64,000 bases of DNA from Echinometra lucunter (GCA_029962745.1 CM057171.1:4859396-4923395); one strand, 5' to 3'. Counted from the first letter of the stretch, positions 1 to 11,995 are shown. The notes: a model not told the origin generated them from the sequence alone. Program-made: numbers and translations.

Positions 1-60
1 TAGGTCCTATTTCCAGAGTTTTTCCTAACTTTTTTTTCAATACCTTTCCTTTTACACTAG

Positions 61-332
61 GATTTTGTGGGCAAGAAAATGTTGCTTCAATCTCCGAATG
101 GATCGAACGTTTCCTCGGGGATAGTGTTTCCGCTCCACTCCACGCTCAATGCAGTGAATTCCGGTTCTGGGTGGACTTTTCGGATGTACCCTACCGATTG
201 GGAATAGACGGTTACCCGATGCCGATCATGACTTATCAGCCAAAACTAAACTTTACCGTCGAGAAAATTGGCTTCGCGGTACAATTCGCACTTGGTGCAG
301 AATGGATGATTGATCTTCCTTGTACCCCTTAA
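61..332 (+). CDS. Copy 0, last exon (5): C-terminal half of FAMeT-like domain
   Basis: Only the final exon of the array gene lies at the window edge. A pyrimidine-rich stretch ending in AG (59-60) precedes it. The frame enters in phase 1 (G|GA) and stays open for 89 codons to TAA at 330-332. Visible motifs are FCGQ at the start, SAPLHAQCSEF, FWVDFSD, GIDGYPMPI, an IGF motif and GAEWMIDLPCTP at the end. The FW-x-DFSD / G-x-P-x-x / IGF / GAEW series resembles the second half of the Methyltransf_FA (FAMeT) domain, a likely ligand-binding fold whose 'methyltransferase' name is historical. The segment after FCGQ (ENVASISEWIERFLGDSV) is unlike the other copies. The exon is intact; whether the upstream exons are intact cannot be seen. 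Family assignment is my recognition, not a search. Confidence 0.7.
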
Positions 333-423
333 CATCCCATAAGCCCAAATAGCGACATTAGATTTGACATTAAAACAGCCCAACTAATTCTCCCTCCCGC
401 AAATATGAGATTCTACAGTAGGT

Positions 424-850
424 CTACAGGGCGACATTTCCCGCATACCGCGCAGAACTATGGTGGCCCTGACCTAGTTCACTCCCTGGACTGTTCTCTA
501 TGATCCGTGAGCTCACACATCTGGGGGGCATTTCATCAAATTTGTTGTCTGACAAGTTGTCAGATCTGACATCTTTCCTTGATTTTGATTGGCTAAGAAG
601 CATCGTTACTATGGCAACTGTCGGATAAAACAGACTTTGTCGGATAAAACATCCGACAAGTTCTTTCATGAAACGCTCCCCAGCAACACGTATCATGACC
701 ATACATGTACGTACACAAATTAAGTGCACGTACGGACACAGGGGAAGGTGAATTCGTGGGGAAAGTGAATTCGTGGGGTATATCAGCGCGCGCGCACGGA
801 TGTTCCGGAATTAGTGACAGTTTAAAACGACCAGTAGCTGGTCTAGCCCT
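424..850. repeat. Dispersed repeat block downstream of copy 0
   Basis: The 3' flank of copy 0. Its left part (to about 510) matches the reverse complement of 61430-61530, downstream of copy 4. Its right part (about 740-850, with GTGAATTCGTGGGG and an alternating GC run) matches the reverse complement of 54965-55048 and of part of 35400-35660. The middle (530-690) is found only here. The open frame on - (424-729) has no recognisable domain and I do not call it a gene. Confidence 0.5.
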
Positions 851-1030
851 GACCCAAAGTCGCGAATTTCGCGACTATAGGGCGTGAATTTTGCTATCCT
901 TGTCGAGAAGTTCGCGTCTCGGGTCACGAATTTCGGGTCCCGGGTGATGAATTTCACGTCATAGGTCACGAAATTGGTGATCCAAATCGCGAATTTCGCG
1001 ACTAGGTCGCAAAGTTCGTGTCGCAAATGA
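851..1030. repeat. Tandem palindromic repeat around GCGAATTTCGCGAC
   Basis: About eight diverged ~20-base units of the form (G/T)CGCGAATTTCGCGAC, several self-complementary. Related units open the B' block at 12734, 20697 and (reversed) 54837-54965, the outer edge of the Polinton relics. Confidence 0.55.
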
Positions 1031-1125
1031 CCTGTTATCGAGCGTACTTAAGGGCTACCATACAGATCAGCACATGCGCAAATACAAATCTTGTCTCGAC
1101 TATTTGACAAGATTTCTTATGGGGT

Positions 1126-1925
1126 GGTATTCTGAGACTGTTTTAACTCTGTTTTAAGTCTGTTTTAGCACATCGGTATTCCGAACACCGTTTTACCTCT
1201 GTTTTAACTTTTGTTTTAAGTTTTGTTTTATCTTTCTAACCACGCATCTTACCTTGCATGCCTGGTGCAAGAGTGTGTAAGTGCGTAAAAATACCATATG
1301 TAATAACACGGTATTCTGAAGACCGTTTTATCTCCTATTTTTTAAACTCTTTCCGCTTGACATTTCATGCTCATGAGATAAAACAGGGTGGGAGGTGTTT
1401 TAACTTTGCATGCGGTATGTCATGGCGGCAATTTTTCTCGCTCATAAATGTTTTTTGTTGGAATGAGGAGGATAACGAGATCCAATAAACCTTACTTTTA
1501 TTCCCGAAACAACATTTTGAAAGAATTTTTGCCTCGGGTGGAGAAATTTGGCAATTGTCTGCGATAATATCAAAGATGATTTGCGCAAATAATTCTGTCA
1601 CATCATCACGTCTGAATTAAAGCAAGAAACTAAGCGCAAACTAATGCGCTCATTGCAACGCAAATATATAAGTTCACGCGATTCACGCACCCCTTCCCCA
1701 GGGAGCGATCTTATTGGCTGAGTCAGCTTAGACTCATCTCTAATGACTTTCCCCATTGGATAATATCTTTGCGGTGGGTGTGGCTTTGATGACTTACAAC
1801 ACCGTTAAAACAGTTCTCAGAATACCGTTTAAAGACTGTTTTAGCGGTGTTATAAATCATTGCCTTAAAACAGAAGTTATAACAGAACTTAAAACACAGT
1901 TAAAACGGAGTTCAGAATACTGGCT
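1126..1925. mobile_element. Non-autonomous element with imperfect terminal inverted repeats
   Basis: The left end carries GGTATTCTGAGACTG followed by repeated CTGTTTTAA units. The right end (about 1795-1925) carries the inverse, repeated TTAAAACAG units ending near TCAGAATACTGG. The core (1260-1790) has no coding signal. The superfamily cannot be told from this copy alone. Confidence 0.5.
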
Positions 1926-1929
1926 TCCA

Positions 1930-3120
1930 TATAAAATGTACATCCAGGTTAACAAATCCCTCATTTGACGAGAAAAACTGCGCAGGTTTCATAAACTCTC
2001 CTGATAATGTCATTATATCTGTAAAGGTAGCGTCAGAATTTTGCAAAGGGTATTGCTGTGCCTAACTCCAGATTTACTGGCTACCACCCTCACGAAAATC
2101 ATATCACGCCCTAAATCTGAGATAAGCTTAGAGAAGTAAAATGCAGAAATGCATAAGAATAGTCCCCTGCCTTACCTGATACGACTGTTAACCCATTCGT
2201 GACAGAAGGTCCAAATTATGTGGTTTGGCCTTATAACCTTTGATGCAGAGCCCTAGAAATTATTCCAAATACATGAGTAGAAAGAGCAAAAATTTCTACA
2301 CAAACTGTGCCCATTTTTGTTGCGTCAATATTTTCTGTTCGATGTTGACATTTTTTAAAATGAAAATAAGCATTAAAGTCCTTAAATTGGCAATGCAATG
2401 GAAATTTTAAAATCACAATTTTCTCCTGCAAATTGGCAACTTTTTGAATACCATACTTTTTGCCAATTTATATTCAATTTCAGACACATGACTTTTTATT
2501 TTAAAAATGTAGCAATAAAAGAAAAGTTCTGGTGTTGCCAATTTTTCTTACTGTACCACGGAGTGGTTCAAATTATTCCTTGATTATTATCACTATACTT
2601 CCTTGTTATCCGTTTGAAATTTAGAATTGTGTAATTTTGTTTCATAAACCGTGCTCTCTCTATTTCAACGAGTTCAATAGTAAGTTTATCTCGTAAACAT
2701 ATTTATCTCATGAAAATTTATTTAGCTTCCCTCTATTCCATCCTCATTATCACTCCCTTAACATCCTGGCTCTTCACTCAATCTCTAATAATAACATTAA
2801 TTTTGATTTTTTTAAAAAATTATGATTAAGTAAACTATGTATTAAGCATAAGCGAATGGTGTAAACAACGAGAATCATAATTTTGATGTAATTCCAGTTC
2901 AGTCCCGGACTTTAGGAATTTCACCTTACACATTGTCACATTATATTCTCCTTTCCCCTTTCCCTATTTCTCTCTGGTTCTCTCTCCCTCTCTCTTCCCC
3001 CCCCCCCCCCCCTCTCTCTCTCCTCCTTTCCCGCTTCCTTGTCACGCAGTTTAACCTAAAGTACACTCTCTACTCCCTTCCTCTCTATTTCCAGTGCTCC
3101 GGTTACTCTCTTCCATACTA
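1930..3120. other. Intergenic DNA, nothing recognised
   Basis: AT-rich sequence with short open frames only. A C/CT-rich tract lies at 2998-3025. No splice-bounded exon or mobile-element signature is visible. Confidence 0.5.
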
Positions 3121-3250
3121 ATAATAATGATAATGACGATAATGACAGTAATAACAATAACAATAATAATGATGATAATGATGATAATGACAATAGTAAT
3201 AATGATAGTAATAATCATGGAAATAATTATAACAATAATAGTGGTTACAA
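3120..3250. repeat. ATA/ATG-rich microsatellite
   Basis: Imperfect (AATAAT/GATAAT)n. Translations over it are low-complexity Ile/Met or Val strings and are not genes. Confidence 0.85.
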
Positions 3251-3404
3251 TAACAACAAAATACGTGGCTTTCTTTCCTTTAAATGATTTGATCACTATT
3301 GTGTTGTATATATTGTGTATATTAAATTCGGTTTAATTCTTATTGGCAATTAACAATGCATTATTGAGTAAACTTGAGGAGTTGGGTATATATATGATGC
3401 GTAG

Positions 3405-5780
3405 TATGAATTTTGCTTAAACTTCTGGAAAATTATCTTTCTCAAAAACTTGGTTTGATAACACTACTTCCTAAAGGTGACAAAGTAAAACATTTTATTA
3501 AAAACTACGACCAATTTCTTTGTTGAACGTTGTTTATAAAATATTATCGAGCTGTATTGCTAATAGACTTTAAAAAGTATTACCTCGTATTATCCATGGT
3601 AATCAAACAGGATTTTTGTCTGAGCGATTTATTGGTGAAAATATTAGAATTTTATATGACATAATTGCTTATACTGAAAAGGAAAAGGTTCCTTGTATGA
3701 TTTTGTTAATTGAGTTCGAAAAAGCTTTTGAAAGTCTTTCTCATCACTTTTTGTATAAAACTCTCTCCTTTTTAAATTTGGAAGCTCTTTCATAAAGTGG
3801 ATAAATTTACTGTATAGTGATGCGTACTCTAGTGTTATGGTTAATGGGCAAATAACATCTAGATTTCGCATAGAAAGGGGCTTTAGGCAAGGTGACCCAC
3901 TTTCGCCCTACCTGTTTTTGTTATGCGCGGAAATTCTTGGGTTGTTAATTCGAAATTCACACTTGGTAAAAGGAATTTCTGTCAGGTCAAAAGAATTCAA
4001 GATCCTTCAGTATGCCGATGATACAGTATTGTTTTTGGATGGCACAGCTGCCAGTTTCCGCAATATACTTCATATTTTGGGGACATTTGGAAATTTTAGT
4101 GGGCTTAAGATTAATATGGAGAAAACAAATGCAATTTGGATTGGTGCCTTAAAAGGTAGTGAAGATATAAGATTGGAAGGAAGACAAGTGAATTTTGTGC
4201 ATAATGATTATTTTCGTTACCTTGGTACTGACTTTCATGTTGATATTGATAAAATACCTGATTATAATTATGACAGAATTTTTGACAAAGTAAAGCGTCA
4301 AATGATTTCTTGGATCAAACGGAACATTACAGTTCTTGGAAGAGTTACAGTTGCTAAATCACTACTGTTACCACAGTTCAACCATTTGTTTATGTAAATC
4401 CCAGCTCCTTCAGCTAAGTTAATGAAAGCAATAAAAGTAAAGTTCTTTAATTTCATATGGAAGAATAAGCCTGATAAAATTAGTAGGAAACAGGTTGTGG
4501 GCACTTAGGAAGAAGGGAGTCTTAAGATGCCAGATGTCGAGTTTTTTAGTATGTCATTAAAGCTCACGTGGATTCGAAGATTGGTCTTAGGTACATGTAA
4601 TGATGTTAATCATTTAATGCAGTCGTTTTTAACAAAACCATTTGTAGTAGGGTTTGGTGATGAATATTTTTTAACATTATCCCATGAAGTCGCCGAACCA
4701 TTTTGGCAAGATGTATTTTATGCTTTGTCTTTGCTTTGTCAAGCAGAAGGAGATGGGTGGTTAACTTATCCATTGTAGAGGAATAGTTCTATCCAAATTG
4801 GGCAAAAATCTGTATTTTTTAGATCTTGGTATGAAAAAGGCATCAGATGTATCAATAACTTAATTAATAGTAAGGGGAATTTGTTAACTCGTAAAAAATG
4901 TGAACAAAAAATTTGCTTGAAACTGAATTATTTGTCTTACTATTTTATTAGACAAGCTATAAAGTGTCAGTATAGAATTTATATTGAAAAATGTGAAAAA
5001 AAATGTAGAAGTTCCATTGATGCCGTCACATATCAAAATACTTGTATAATCCTACAAGGAAGTCGATACATCTACAAATCTCTTATTGGAAAAACAAAAT
5101 GTATACCCTCAGTATGTTTAAAATGGGAACGACATTTAGATTACAGCCCTGATATTTTATTTATGCAGAAATGTCATATTATGATATTTCGATTTACTCC
5201 GGATATTGTTTTAAGATATTTTCAGTATAAGATAGTAAACAGGATTTTGTTATTGAATAAGCAACTGTATAGGATGAAAATAGTCAGTAATGAAACCTGT
5301 TCGTTTTGTAAAAAAGAGGTGGAAGACATTGTACATTTCTTTTAATCAGTACATTTTCTTTTAATCAGTAAATCAATTTGGAAGGAAACAGCAAAATGGA
5401 TAAATGAAGGTTCTTTAGTACAGATAAAGTTTAATTTACGAAATATAATTTTTGGCTTTGAAGAAAAGAGAAATGATGCCTTAAACCGCATGGTAATTTT
5501 GATCAAACAACAATTGTTTGTACAAAAGCTTAATAATAAAATTCCTATTTTTAGTACCATAAAAAAAAGGTTATTCAATATTATGAAAATGAGAGGTATG
5601 TTAATTTTATTTCAGGTACACATAACAAATTTGTTGCTAAATGACAGTCACTTAAATCTTTGTTTGTTTAAAACTAAAAGAGAGAAATGTAAAGTATTGT
5701 ATTTCTTTTGAGTGTAAAATACATTCTTCTACGTTGTGAAATGTTTATTTAACTCAATAAAATAGCCTATGGAGGGCTAA
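3405..5780 (+). pseudogene. 5'-truncated Tx1/L1-clade LINE relic (reverse transcriptase and C-terminus)
   Basis: Reverse-transcriptase blocks can be followed across several frames. LITLLPKGDK, the finger region and a FEKAFES block (ancestral DFEKAFDS) lie at about 3450-3790. The longest open piece (3837-4397) carries RGFRQGDPLSPYLF, then YADDT (the catalytic YADD box, intact), then the thumb with FRYLGT. After a stop at 4397 the same protein continues as FFNFIWKNKPDKI (4440) and MPDVEFFSMSLKLTW (4527-4778). Later pieces run to about 5345 and end in a Cys-rich ETCSFCKKEVEDIVHFF tail. The sequence ends in AATAAAATAGCC and an A-run near 5780. The QGDPLSPYLF / YADDT wording and C-terminal layout fit the L1/Tx1 group rather than the CR1/L2-like LINEs elsewhere in the window. 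Frameshifts and stops make it inactive. Confidence 0.8.
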
Positions 5781-5858
5781 AAAAAAAATTGAGTCAACTC
5801 TTCTCATTGACTTTTGGTGGTTTGTTTGTTTACTTATGGCAATACGTGGACTATTTCA

Positions 5859-5862
<4 letters not shown>

Positions 5863-5902
<40 letters not shown>
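5863..5902. repeat. (TA)n(GA)n microsatellite
   Basis: A run of TA dinucleotides passes directly into a run of GA dinucleotides. Confidence 0.9.
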
Positions 5903-5906
<4 letters not shown>

Positions 5907-6184
5907 TGTATCAGTAAAAACGCTACACTTTTGAAATAACTATAAAACTTATATTTCAAAATATTTCGAAGAGTTTTTTTTTTCATGTTGATAGATACCC
6001 AGTGGACTCATCTATCAAGTGCCACTCACAAAACAAATTTTAATTTGTGTTGGCAGAATACCGACTGTTTGTTCAGAGTCTGAAAAATTACTTGCGCCAA
6101 ATTGAAAGAAGAGGGAAAATTAAACCAGCAGTCTACATAAGTACTCCCATTCGAGCGAAATTGCTATTTGGCACAGAGTTGCCC

Positions 6185-6325
6185 GACTGCCTGACAGGTT
6201 GACTGACTGATCGATTGTTTGGGAAATTTATTGTCAATAATTTGGTCAATCAATGACTGATTAGCTGTTGATTAAAAGATTACCTTATTGATTGACTGAT
6301 TGACTGACTGATTGACTAAATGGTT
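6185..6325. repeat. TGACTGAT-type minisatellite
   Basis: Imperfect tandem TGACTGA/TTGATTGA units. The overlapping open frames are by-products of repeats and homopolymers. Confidence 0.7.
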
Positions 6326-7028
6326 AATTCTCATGCCGATGACTTTTTGATGGCTTATGTCGAAAGGGTGCGTGCGCGGAGCGGGATGGGAGCGGGGAGG
6401 GAACGGGGATGGCCGCACCCTTTCGAGAGAAGCCCCCCCCCCCTCGGTTGTCTTGAAAGGGTGGGTTGCGTGTGGGGAGTGATGTACCAGCCATTTGTTG
6501 TTAATGTAAGTAAAAAAAAAAAAAAAAGTAGGAAAGGAGACAGGCAGTTGGCTATCATCTGATAGAGGTGTCCAAGACAGGCGCATACCCATGGGAAGGG
6601 GGGGGGGCGTGCGGGCCTTAGCCCAGACCCCAAATTTGTGTTTTTCAGCCCATTTTTGACCATTTTGGGTACCAAGGCCCCCCCCCTCCCTCTTGAAAAA
6701 GAAAGGGGGCCCCCAAACAAGAAGAACGCCCAAATGGGAAATGTAATGTACAACCTTTTTTTTTCTTTCTTTTTTTTTTTTTTTGCTTTTCTTACACCTC
6801 AAGAACGCAGTAGCACTCTTCTACGCCCGCACACACAGCCACCCACCCACCCACACTCACACACACAAACTTATTTGGTTGTGATTGCTTGATTGCTTGA
6901 AGTGTACATGTTGTTGTCCCTCCATGCTGAATGGAAATATGACTTTCTATTCTGCCTCATCTGTCCTTTGGAAATGTGCATTCCATTACGAAATCAGTCT
7001 CATGCACATCTTTAATTTGCGACAGTAA

Positions 7029-7261
7029 TACCGCTTTCACGCCAAGGTACGGTCGCTGGGTACGGTCGCAGAGACCGCACCCAGCGACCGATGAAACCAT
7101 GGTGTGAAAGCATTTCATCGTACTCAGCGACCGATGCAAACTTGATGTGAAAGCACATCGTACTCTGCGACCGATCGAAATGCAATGATCTCCTATACAT
7201 ACCCATGCGCTATCTCTACTTCCGTTTCCGGCTAGGTCAGCTATACTGTGATCGATCGCTC
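7029..7261. mobile_element. Right-truncated copy of the Harbinger-like MITE
   Basis: Starts as TACCGCTTTCACGCCAAGG after a TAA and follows the copies at 16668-17039 and 54389-54774 to the CGATCGCTC block. There the match stops and the right terminal repeat is missing. Confidence 0.75.
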
Positions 7262-7338
7262 AGCAGAGGCGTCGATCCATTTTTCGGATTGGGGGGGGGG
7301 GGGGCAAGACGACCAAGCGGAGATGAACCCACGGGTAC

Positions 7339-7388
7339 TGATATATATATATATATATATATACTGAAAGAAATATATATATATATAA

Positions 7389-7421
<33 letters not shown>

Positions 7422-7441
7422 TACATATATATAAAACACAT
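7339..7441. repeat. (TA)n / (CA)n compound microsatellite
   Basis: TA runs on both sides of a long CA run. Overlapping open frames are alternating Tyr-Ile or Val-Cys and are not genes. Confidence 0.9.
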
Positions 7442-7524
7442 AGGCCTATATCAACGTGAAGCATTTTCAATTTGGGGAAATTACGCATCTTGCTAGATTG
7501 TGAACCATCCTGCTTTTCTTTTAA

Positions 7525-8375
7525 TTTTGCGAGCGAGCGAAGCGAGCGAGGAAGCACACACTGTTTTTGATGGTTGAAGTAGTAACCCCTTCGGCAAATT
7601 ACACTATGAGCCCATGAAATATACATTATCTATTCGGTCACATCTCACAGAATTCATTTGTTTTTCAAAACCATTACTATCAAACGAGCGAGCGCAGCGA
7701 GCGACGAAAAATATACCCTTTCCATATGATGGAAGTGTTATATCGTCATCATGATTATATGATAATGTGATAATAATATGATATGCGATATACAAGAACA
7801 GAATATCATTATTATAATTATCATCAGAATACACTATAAACCTGTTATGCCTGTATATCAAAATAATACATCCGATCACCTGTGTGCCTAATATGACACT
7901 GTTTTAGCTACCTTGCTTGCAGTCCGAATCCATTCTGTTTCTACCATAGCGAGCAAAGTCAACAACCGATCCTGGCAAAATTGTATGGATTCGTCCAAAA
8001 AAATTTGTCAACCACCTCGCTGCCCAAATATAATGATATGTTGGAATCTCGCTGCTATAATAAGCTATTTGCTGCCCGAAATCATCTTACATCTAGCTTT
8101 TACCAGCAAGAGTAGCGAGCGAGCTAACGAAAAAATATGGTTTTTTTTTTATATCTAGGGCTTTATATCCTGAAAGTGTATCTGTTTTAGGTCAACTGCC
8201 CGCTCGATTTCTCGGAGTGACATCTTGTTTGGTTATATTACTTCCTATGAGTAGAAGAATAGTATAACATTAGATAGAAACACAAGATGCAAACCGATTT
8301 CCTTTCATAGGAATAGTAATTATCATCGGCATTGGTTAAGATACTTAAATGCGAGCGAGCGAAGGGTGCGAGCGC
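7525..8375. repeat. Region with recurrent GAGCGAGCGAAGCGAGCGAG islands
   Basis: GC-rich near-palindromes of the type GCGAGCGAAGCGAGCGAG occur near 7530, 7685, 8110 and 8350 in otherwise AT-rich DNA. The inverse type (GCTCGCTTCGCTCGCTCG) occurs three times at 15690-15870. This region occupies the place where exon 1 of copy 1 should be. Confidence 0.6.
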
Positions 8376-8505
8376 TTCCCATGCAGTGTCCCATTTTCTT
8401 TCTTTTTCCTTGTTTTCCGCTTTCATTTCACTTCCTTCCTTCCTTTTCCTTTCTTTTCTCTTTCTTTCTTTTTTCTTTTCTTTTTTTTTTTGGTTTGGAA
8501 ATTAG

Positions 8506-8613
8506 GCGTTTGCATAAATGGTCTGTGGACGACACCGCAGTTATTTTGTGTGAGAGGGGAAAGGAGTAATGTATCGATTATACGTTACCAGTACATCTTT
8601 GAAGAAGAATGTG
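8506..8613 (+). CDS. Copy 1 exon 2 (Cys-containing N-terminal segment), donor mutated
   Basis: Acceptor AG at 8504-8505. The frame gives VCINGLWTTPQLFCV then RGERSNVSIIRYQYIFEEEC. The expected donor at 8614 is TT instead of GT. Confidence 0.65.
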
Positions 8614-9812
8614 TTATGTAGGGGAACCCTGTGATTTATTGGCGAAGTCTCTTGAAGATTTTCTTGATTCGAATGTGAGGGGATTCTCCAGGGGGGGGGG
8701 GGGGCACTGTCATTACAAGATGGACACCATGCTCGTTCGTGGACTCTGAAAATGGACCCTAAACAAGTAATTATCCTTTGATCTCAGAATACCCTAAACA
8801 TGTATTTTGTAATGTAAAAGTATACTCTTTTTGCCTGATTTTTGCAATTTTGATACCCTTTTCACTGTACGCGAAACTGGGAAACCGAAAACTCAGTATA
8901 CTCTAAACCTATAGGACAGAAGATTTACGGGTGGACACCTAATTTATACTAATATTAGGGTGAGTACTGCTTGTGGATTTCATTGTCATGATTGTGGTTG
9001 GGTGTGCTTTTGTTTTGTTTTGTTTTGTTTTTCGTTCGATAATATCATCAGTAACATTATATGAAATAATCCATACGAAATAATTCCTTTCATGCATATG
9101 TATAATACGCATGGCCGTACGCAAAGGGGGGGGGGGGGGGCTGGGGGGCAGTTCCCCCCCTCTCCCGAAATTTTGAAAACTTAAATTTTTTACTCATAAT
9201 TTTCACAAAATCCACGAAAAGTGTGCATCAAATCTTTTCAATTTCACTTCTAAAAATGCAAAAGTGCCCTCGTGACCAGCTCGGTGGCTTCGCTCCCTCG
9301 CTTTTGAGCTTCTTCGAAAAATTTTTGCGTCTTGCCCCCCCCCCCCCCCCGGAAAAAAAATCTCTGCGTGCAGCCCTGATTATACGTAATGTATTTATAG
9401 ATGGAAAATTAATGACAGTATCTCAAAGTAGTTCAATTTTGTGTCGCTTCGCTCCCTCGCTTTTGAGCTTTCTTCAAAAATTTTCATGCGTTTTGTCCCC
9501 CCCCCGGAAAAAAAAAATCTGCGTGCGGCCCTGATAATACGTTAAGTACCCCCCCCCCCCCCAAAGTTCTGAAAACTTAAATTTTTTACTGAAAATTTTC
9601 ACAAAATCCATGAAAAGTGTGCACCAAATCCTTTAATTTCACTTTTTAGTAGTTCAATTTGGTGTAGGCTTATAGTGTGATACTAAACAGAATAAACATT
9701 CAACGGATAAGCTCTCCGCTACACATCTGAAATCACATCAGTTCTGCCTCAAAATTATGATTTAATTCATTACGGCTTGAAATATGGTGTTTTATCAATA
9801 TCTTTTATTCAG

Positions 9813-9899
9813 AGCCATGTCTTAATGGGGGTACGCGCCAGATTTCAGATGTCTGTCGTTGTGTGTGTCCGAGTAGATATGCTGGAGAATACTGTCAAT
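9813..9899 (+). CDS. Copy 1 exon 3: EGF-like module
   Basis: A 87-base exon between TTTTATTCAG and GTAAGT, phase 1 on both sides, so it can be skipped or duplicated without a frameshift. It encodes E-PCLNGGTRQISDVC then CVCPSRYAGEYCQ. The CxNGG...CxCxCPxxYxGxYC spacing is that of EGF modules found in secreted proteases and adhesion proteins. The first EGF cysteine would come from the end of exon 2 (EEKC). Confidence 0.75.
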
Positions 9900-10945
9900 G
9901 TAAGTATTATGATTACAGTTTATAGAGCCTGCATAAATCAGTATGTATCAGTGAGGACGTTAGTAAAGCGTGGGAAGGACGCCCTAAAAGGTTGGGCAGG
10001 TAAAGTGACGCGTGACTATGTACAAACTATATGGGAAAAAATGACCCCAGGGATGAAATACTGTGACAAACAGCAAAATAGGGGCATCGATGACTATTTT
10101 TAAAGGAAAGTGGCTTGAACTTTGGGAGAATTAAAAAAACAAAAACAAAAACAAAAACACACAAAGCAAAACTAAACGAAAAAAAGAGTTCATTTGATAG
10201 CAGGCAGCTACCACAATATTCTAATCTTGCCTTTATTGTTTATACCTGATTGTCATTTTTTTAAACGGTCGAATGTTATTGTTTATATCAAAAGATTGAA
10301 CACTGTAACGGAACAGAAAAAGAAAACCTTGGAGACAAATCAATTTCAATGAAAAGAGAGTTTACAAAGAAGCAATTACAAAAGTTTAATCAAAATCGGT
10401 TACAAATTGAAAAAGTAATGAAAGTTTGAAAAGTATCGATGTACTTTCCATGGCGATTCTCAAACTAGCAATATATCTTCAACATGTTCAAAGTGGAAGG
10501 TTTTTGTAGACAACTCTGTCATGGTTCGTACAAAAAAAATCAAACTTTCGTCCATTATCCTTCAAGCTGCAGGCTGTCTCTTTCTTAGCTTAAAATATAC
10601 CATGGGAAAATGTATTAGAAACGAATTGAGTTTACAACCTCGGCACAGCATTTTGTGTCCTTTGGCAAGACATTTATCTACATTTGCCACTCTCCACCCG
10701 AGTGTTAAGGGGATACTGTGTATCTTTGTTTAGTATTGTAAGCATCGATATGCAAAAGGCGGCTGGATAGAAAGTTCCCTGGGAAATGGAGAAGGTACCT
10801 ACACTGTGTGCGGACAAACCTGAATCCCATGATCGGGATAATAGTGTCTCTGTAAAGCGCTTAGAGACAGCGAGATGCATTCGCCGATATAAAAATCATG
10901 AATATTATCATTATCCTCTTTAGTTCTTCCTCCATTCTCTTTTAG

Positions 10946-11104
10946 ACTGTAAGTTTTATTTGAAGAGGTCCCTTTACCTTCAAGACGGTCCTGTGATGTA
11001 TCCGATAGGTCGAACCAAGCTTTCGTTCAAACTTCGCGGACATGACAACGGGACATTGCTCTTAGTGCTGTTAACAACACGAAGAGATCACTTCATAAAC
11101 TTCG
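10946..11104 (+). CDS. Copy 1 exon 4: N-terminal half of FAMeT-like domain
   Basis: A 159-base exon between CTCTTTTAG and GTTAGT, phase 1 on both sides. It reads YCKFYLKRSLYLQDGPVM, then a central TKLSFKLRGHDNG, then LLLVLLTTRRDHFINF. The strand-like LSFKLRG / VLLTTR pattern corresponds to the first part of a FAMeT domain. Substitutions versus copies 2 and 3 cluster after FYL, after PVM, after RGH and after TTR. Confidence 0.7.
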
Positions 11105-11159
11105 GTTAGTATTCATGGTAACACTAGTACTTTAGAGTTTACTTTGATTTGAAAATATT

Positions 11160-11395
11160 ATTAATTATAATAATAATATGTAACATTTATACTGCGCTTA
11201 ATACAATGTTTCTAAGCGCATGTAAGAGTTTAACAAAGAGAGAACAAAAGAGAGAATAAAGGAAGAACAAATATAAAATACATTAACTAAGTATTGCCTA
11301 ATGGGATAAGTTTTAAGAAGCATTTTGAATGAGTCTGTAGTGGAGGCCTCACGAATGTAGATGGGAAGATTGTTCCAGAGTTTACTGTTGTTATT
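11160..11395 (-). mobile_element. CR1/L2-like LINE 3' end (first of two fragments) in intron 4
   Basis: On - it reads the typical LINE C-terminus (LWNNLPIYIREA...SFKMLLKTY), then a 3' UTR with GCGCTTAGAAACATTGTATT and an (ATT)n-like end. The same fragment is in copy 2 (19490-19725), copy 3 (41175-41405) and copy 4 (62826-63060, +), so it was in the intron before the gene was duplicated. Confidence 0.7.
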
Positions 11396-11734
11396 CTATT
11401 GATTTGATTTGATTCATTTTTCTTCTGCATTCATATTGATATTTCGGTGACATGATATACAGAAAGGTACTTTTTTGACAATAAATCATAAATACACAAG
11501 TATTCGTAACAATCATTTTTCAAAAAAAAAAGATAAATTGTCAAATTATCGTAAAATGATTTGATTTAATTATGTTTAATCGATTAAACATAAAATCATT
11601 TGCGGAAGAAGGATTGCCATTATAAGAATATGCTTGGCAATATGGCAACCCCAAGTAAATATTATTGAATAAACATGCTAAATCAGCAGAATGGATAAAA
11701 AATATTGAAATCCTAACTTTAAGAAATAGTGACA

Positions 11735-11775
<41 letters not shown>

Positions 11776-11995
11776 ATGATGATGAGGATAATATTCGTAA
11801 TCATTCAAATGGTAGAAAGGCTGACGCTGTGAAAAGACTGAAGAGTTGACACAGAAATGTTACCTTGAATATTCTGATAGTAACACGGTTCTATCTTTGG
11901 CTTTAAAAGAGTAGAGGGAACAACTGGATTTAGTCTATTCTAGGAGAGGATTCCAAAGGTCTGGAACCATGGTGTCTTATGGTTCTTTGGGCAGT
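11396..11995 (-). mobile_element. CR1/L2-like LINE 3' end (second fragment) in intron 4
   Basis: The tail is (GATTT)n at 11397-11415. A 3' UTR and a short C-terminal coding relic (DLWNPL near 11950) follow on -. A (GAT)n microsatellite at 11735-11775 lies inside. It is shared with 19727-20340, 41405-41830 and 62180-62825 and is the same family as the fuller copy at 31620-34285. Confidence 0.7.

Noticed and set aside
3051..3336. Ile-rich open frames on both strands
   Set aside because: Produced by the ATA/ATG microsatellite.
5902..6180. Segment starting CAGGGTGTATCAGTAAAAACG considered as a DNA transposon end
   Set aside because: No inverted partner or target duplication found nearby, so not called.
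6272..6892. Open frames up to 176 residues over 6272-6892
   Set aside because: Pro/Phe/Lys-rich translations of homopolymers and a minisatellite on both strands; no domain, no splice signals.
7205..7626. Open frames over 7205-7626
   Set aside because: They translate (TA)n and (CA)n.
10521..10880. Open frames 10521-10733 (+) and 10674-10880 (-), repeated in four places
   Set aside because: Repeated only because they lie in duplicated intron 3; frames are not uniformly conserved and have no splice or domain evidence.
11541..11804. Ser-rich 87-residue open frame on -
   Set aside because: It is the (GAT)n microsatellite and a LINE 3' UTR; the frame is not kept in the other three copies.
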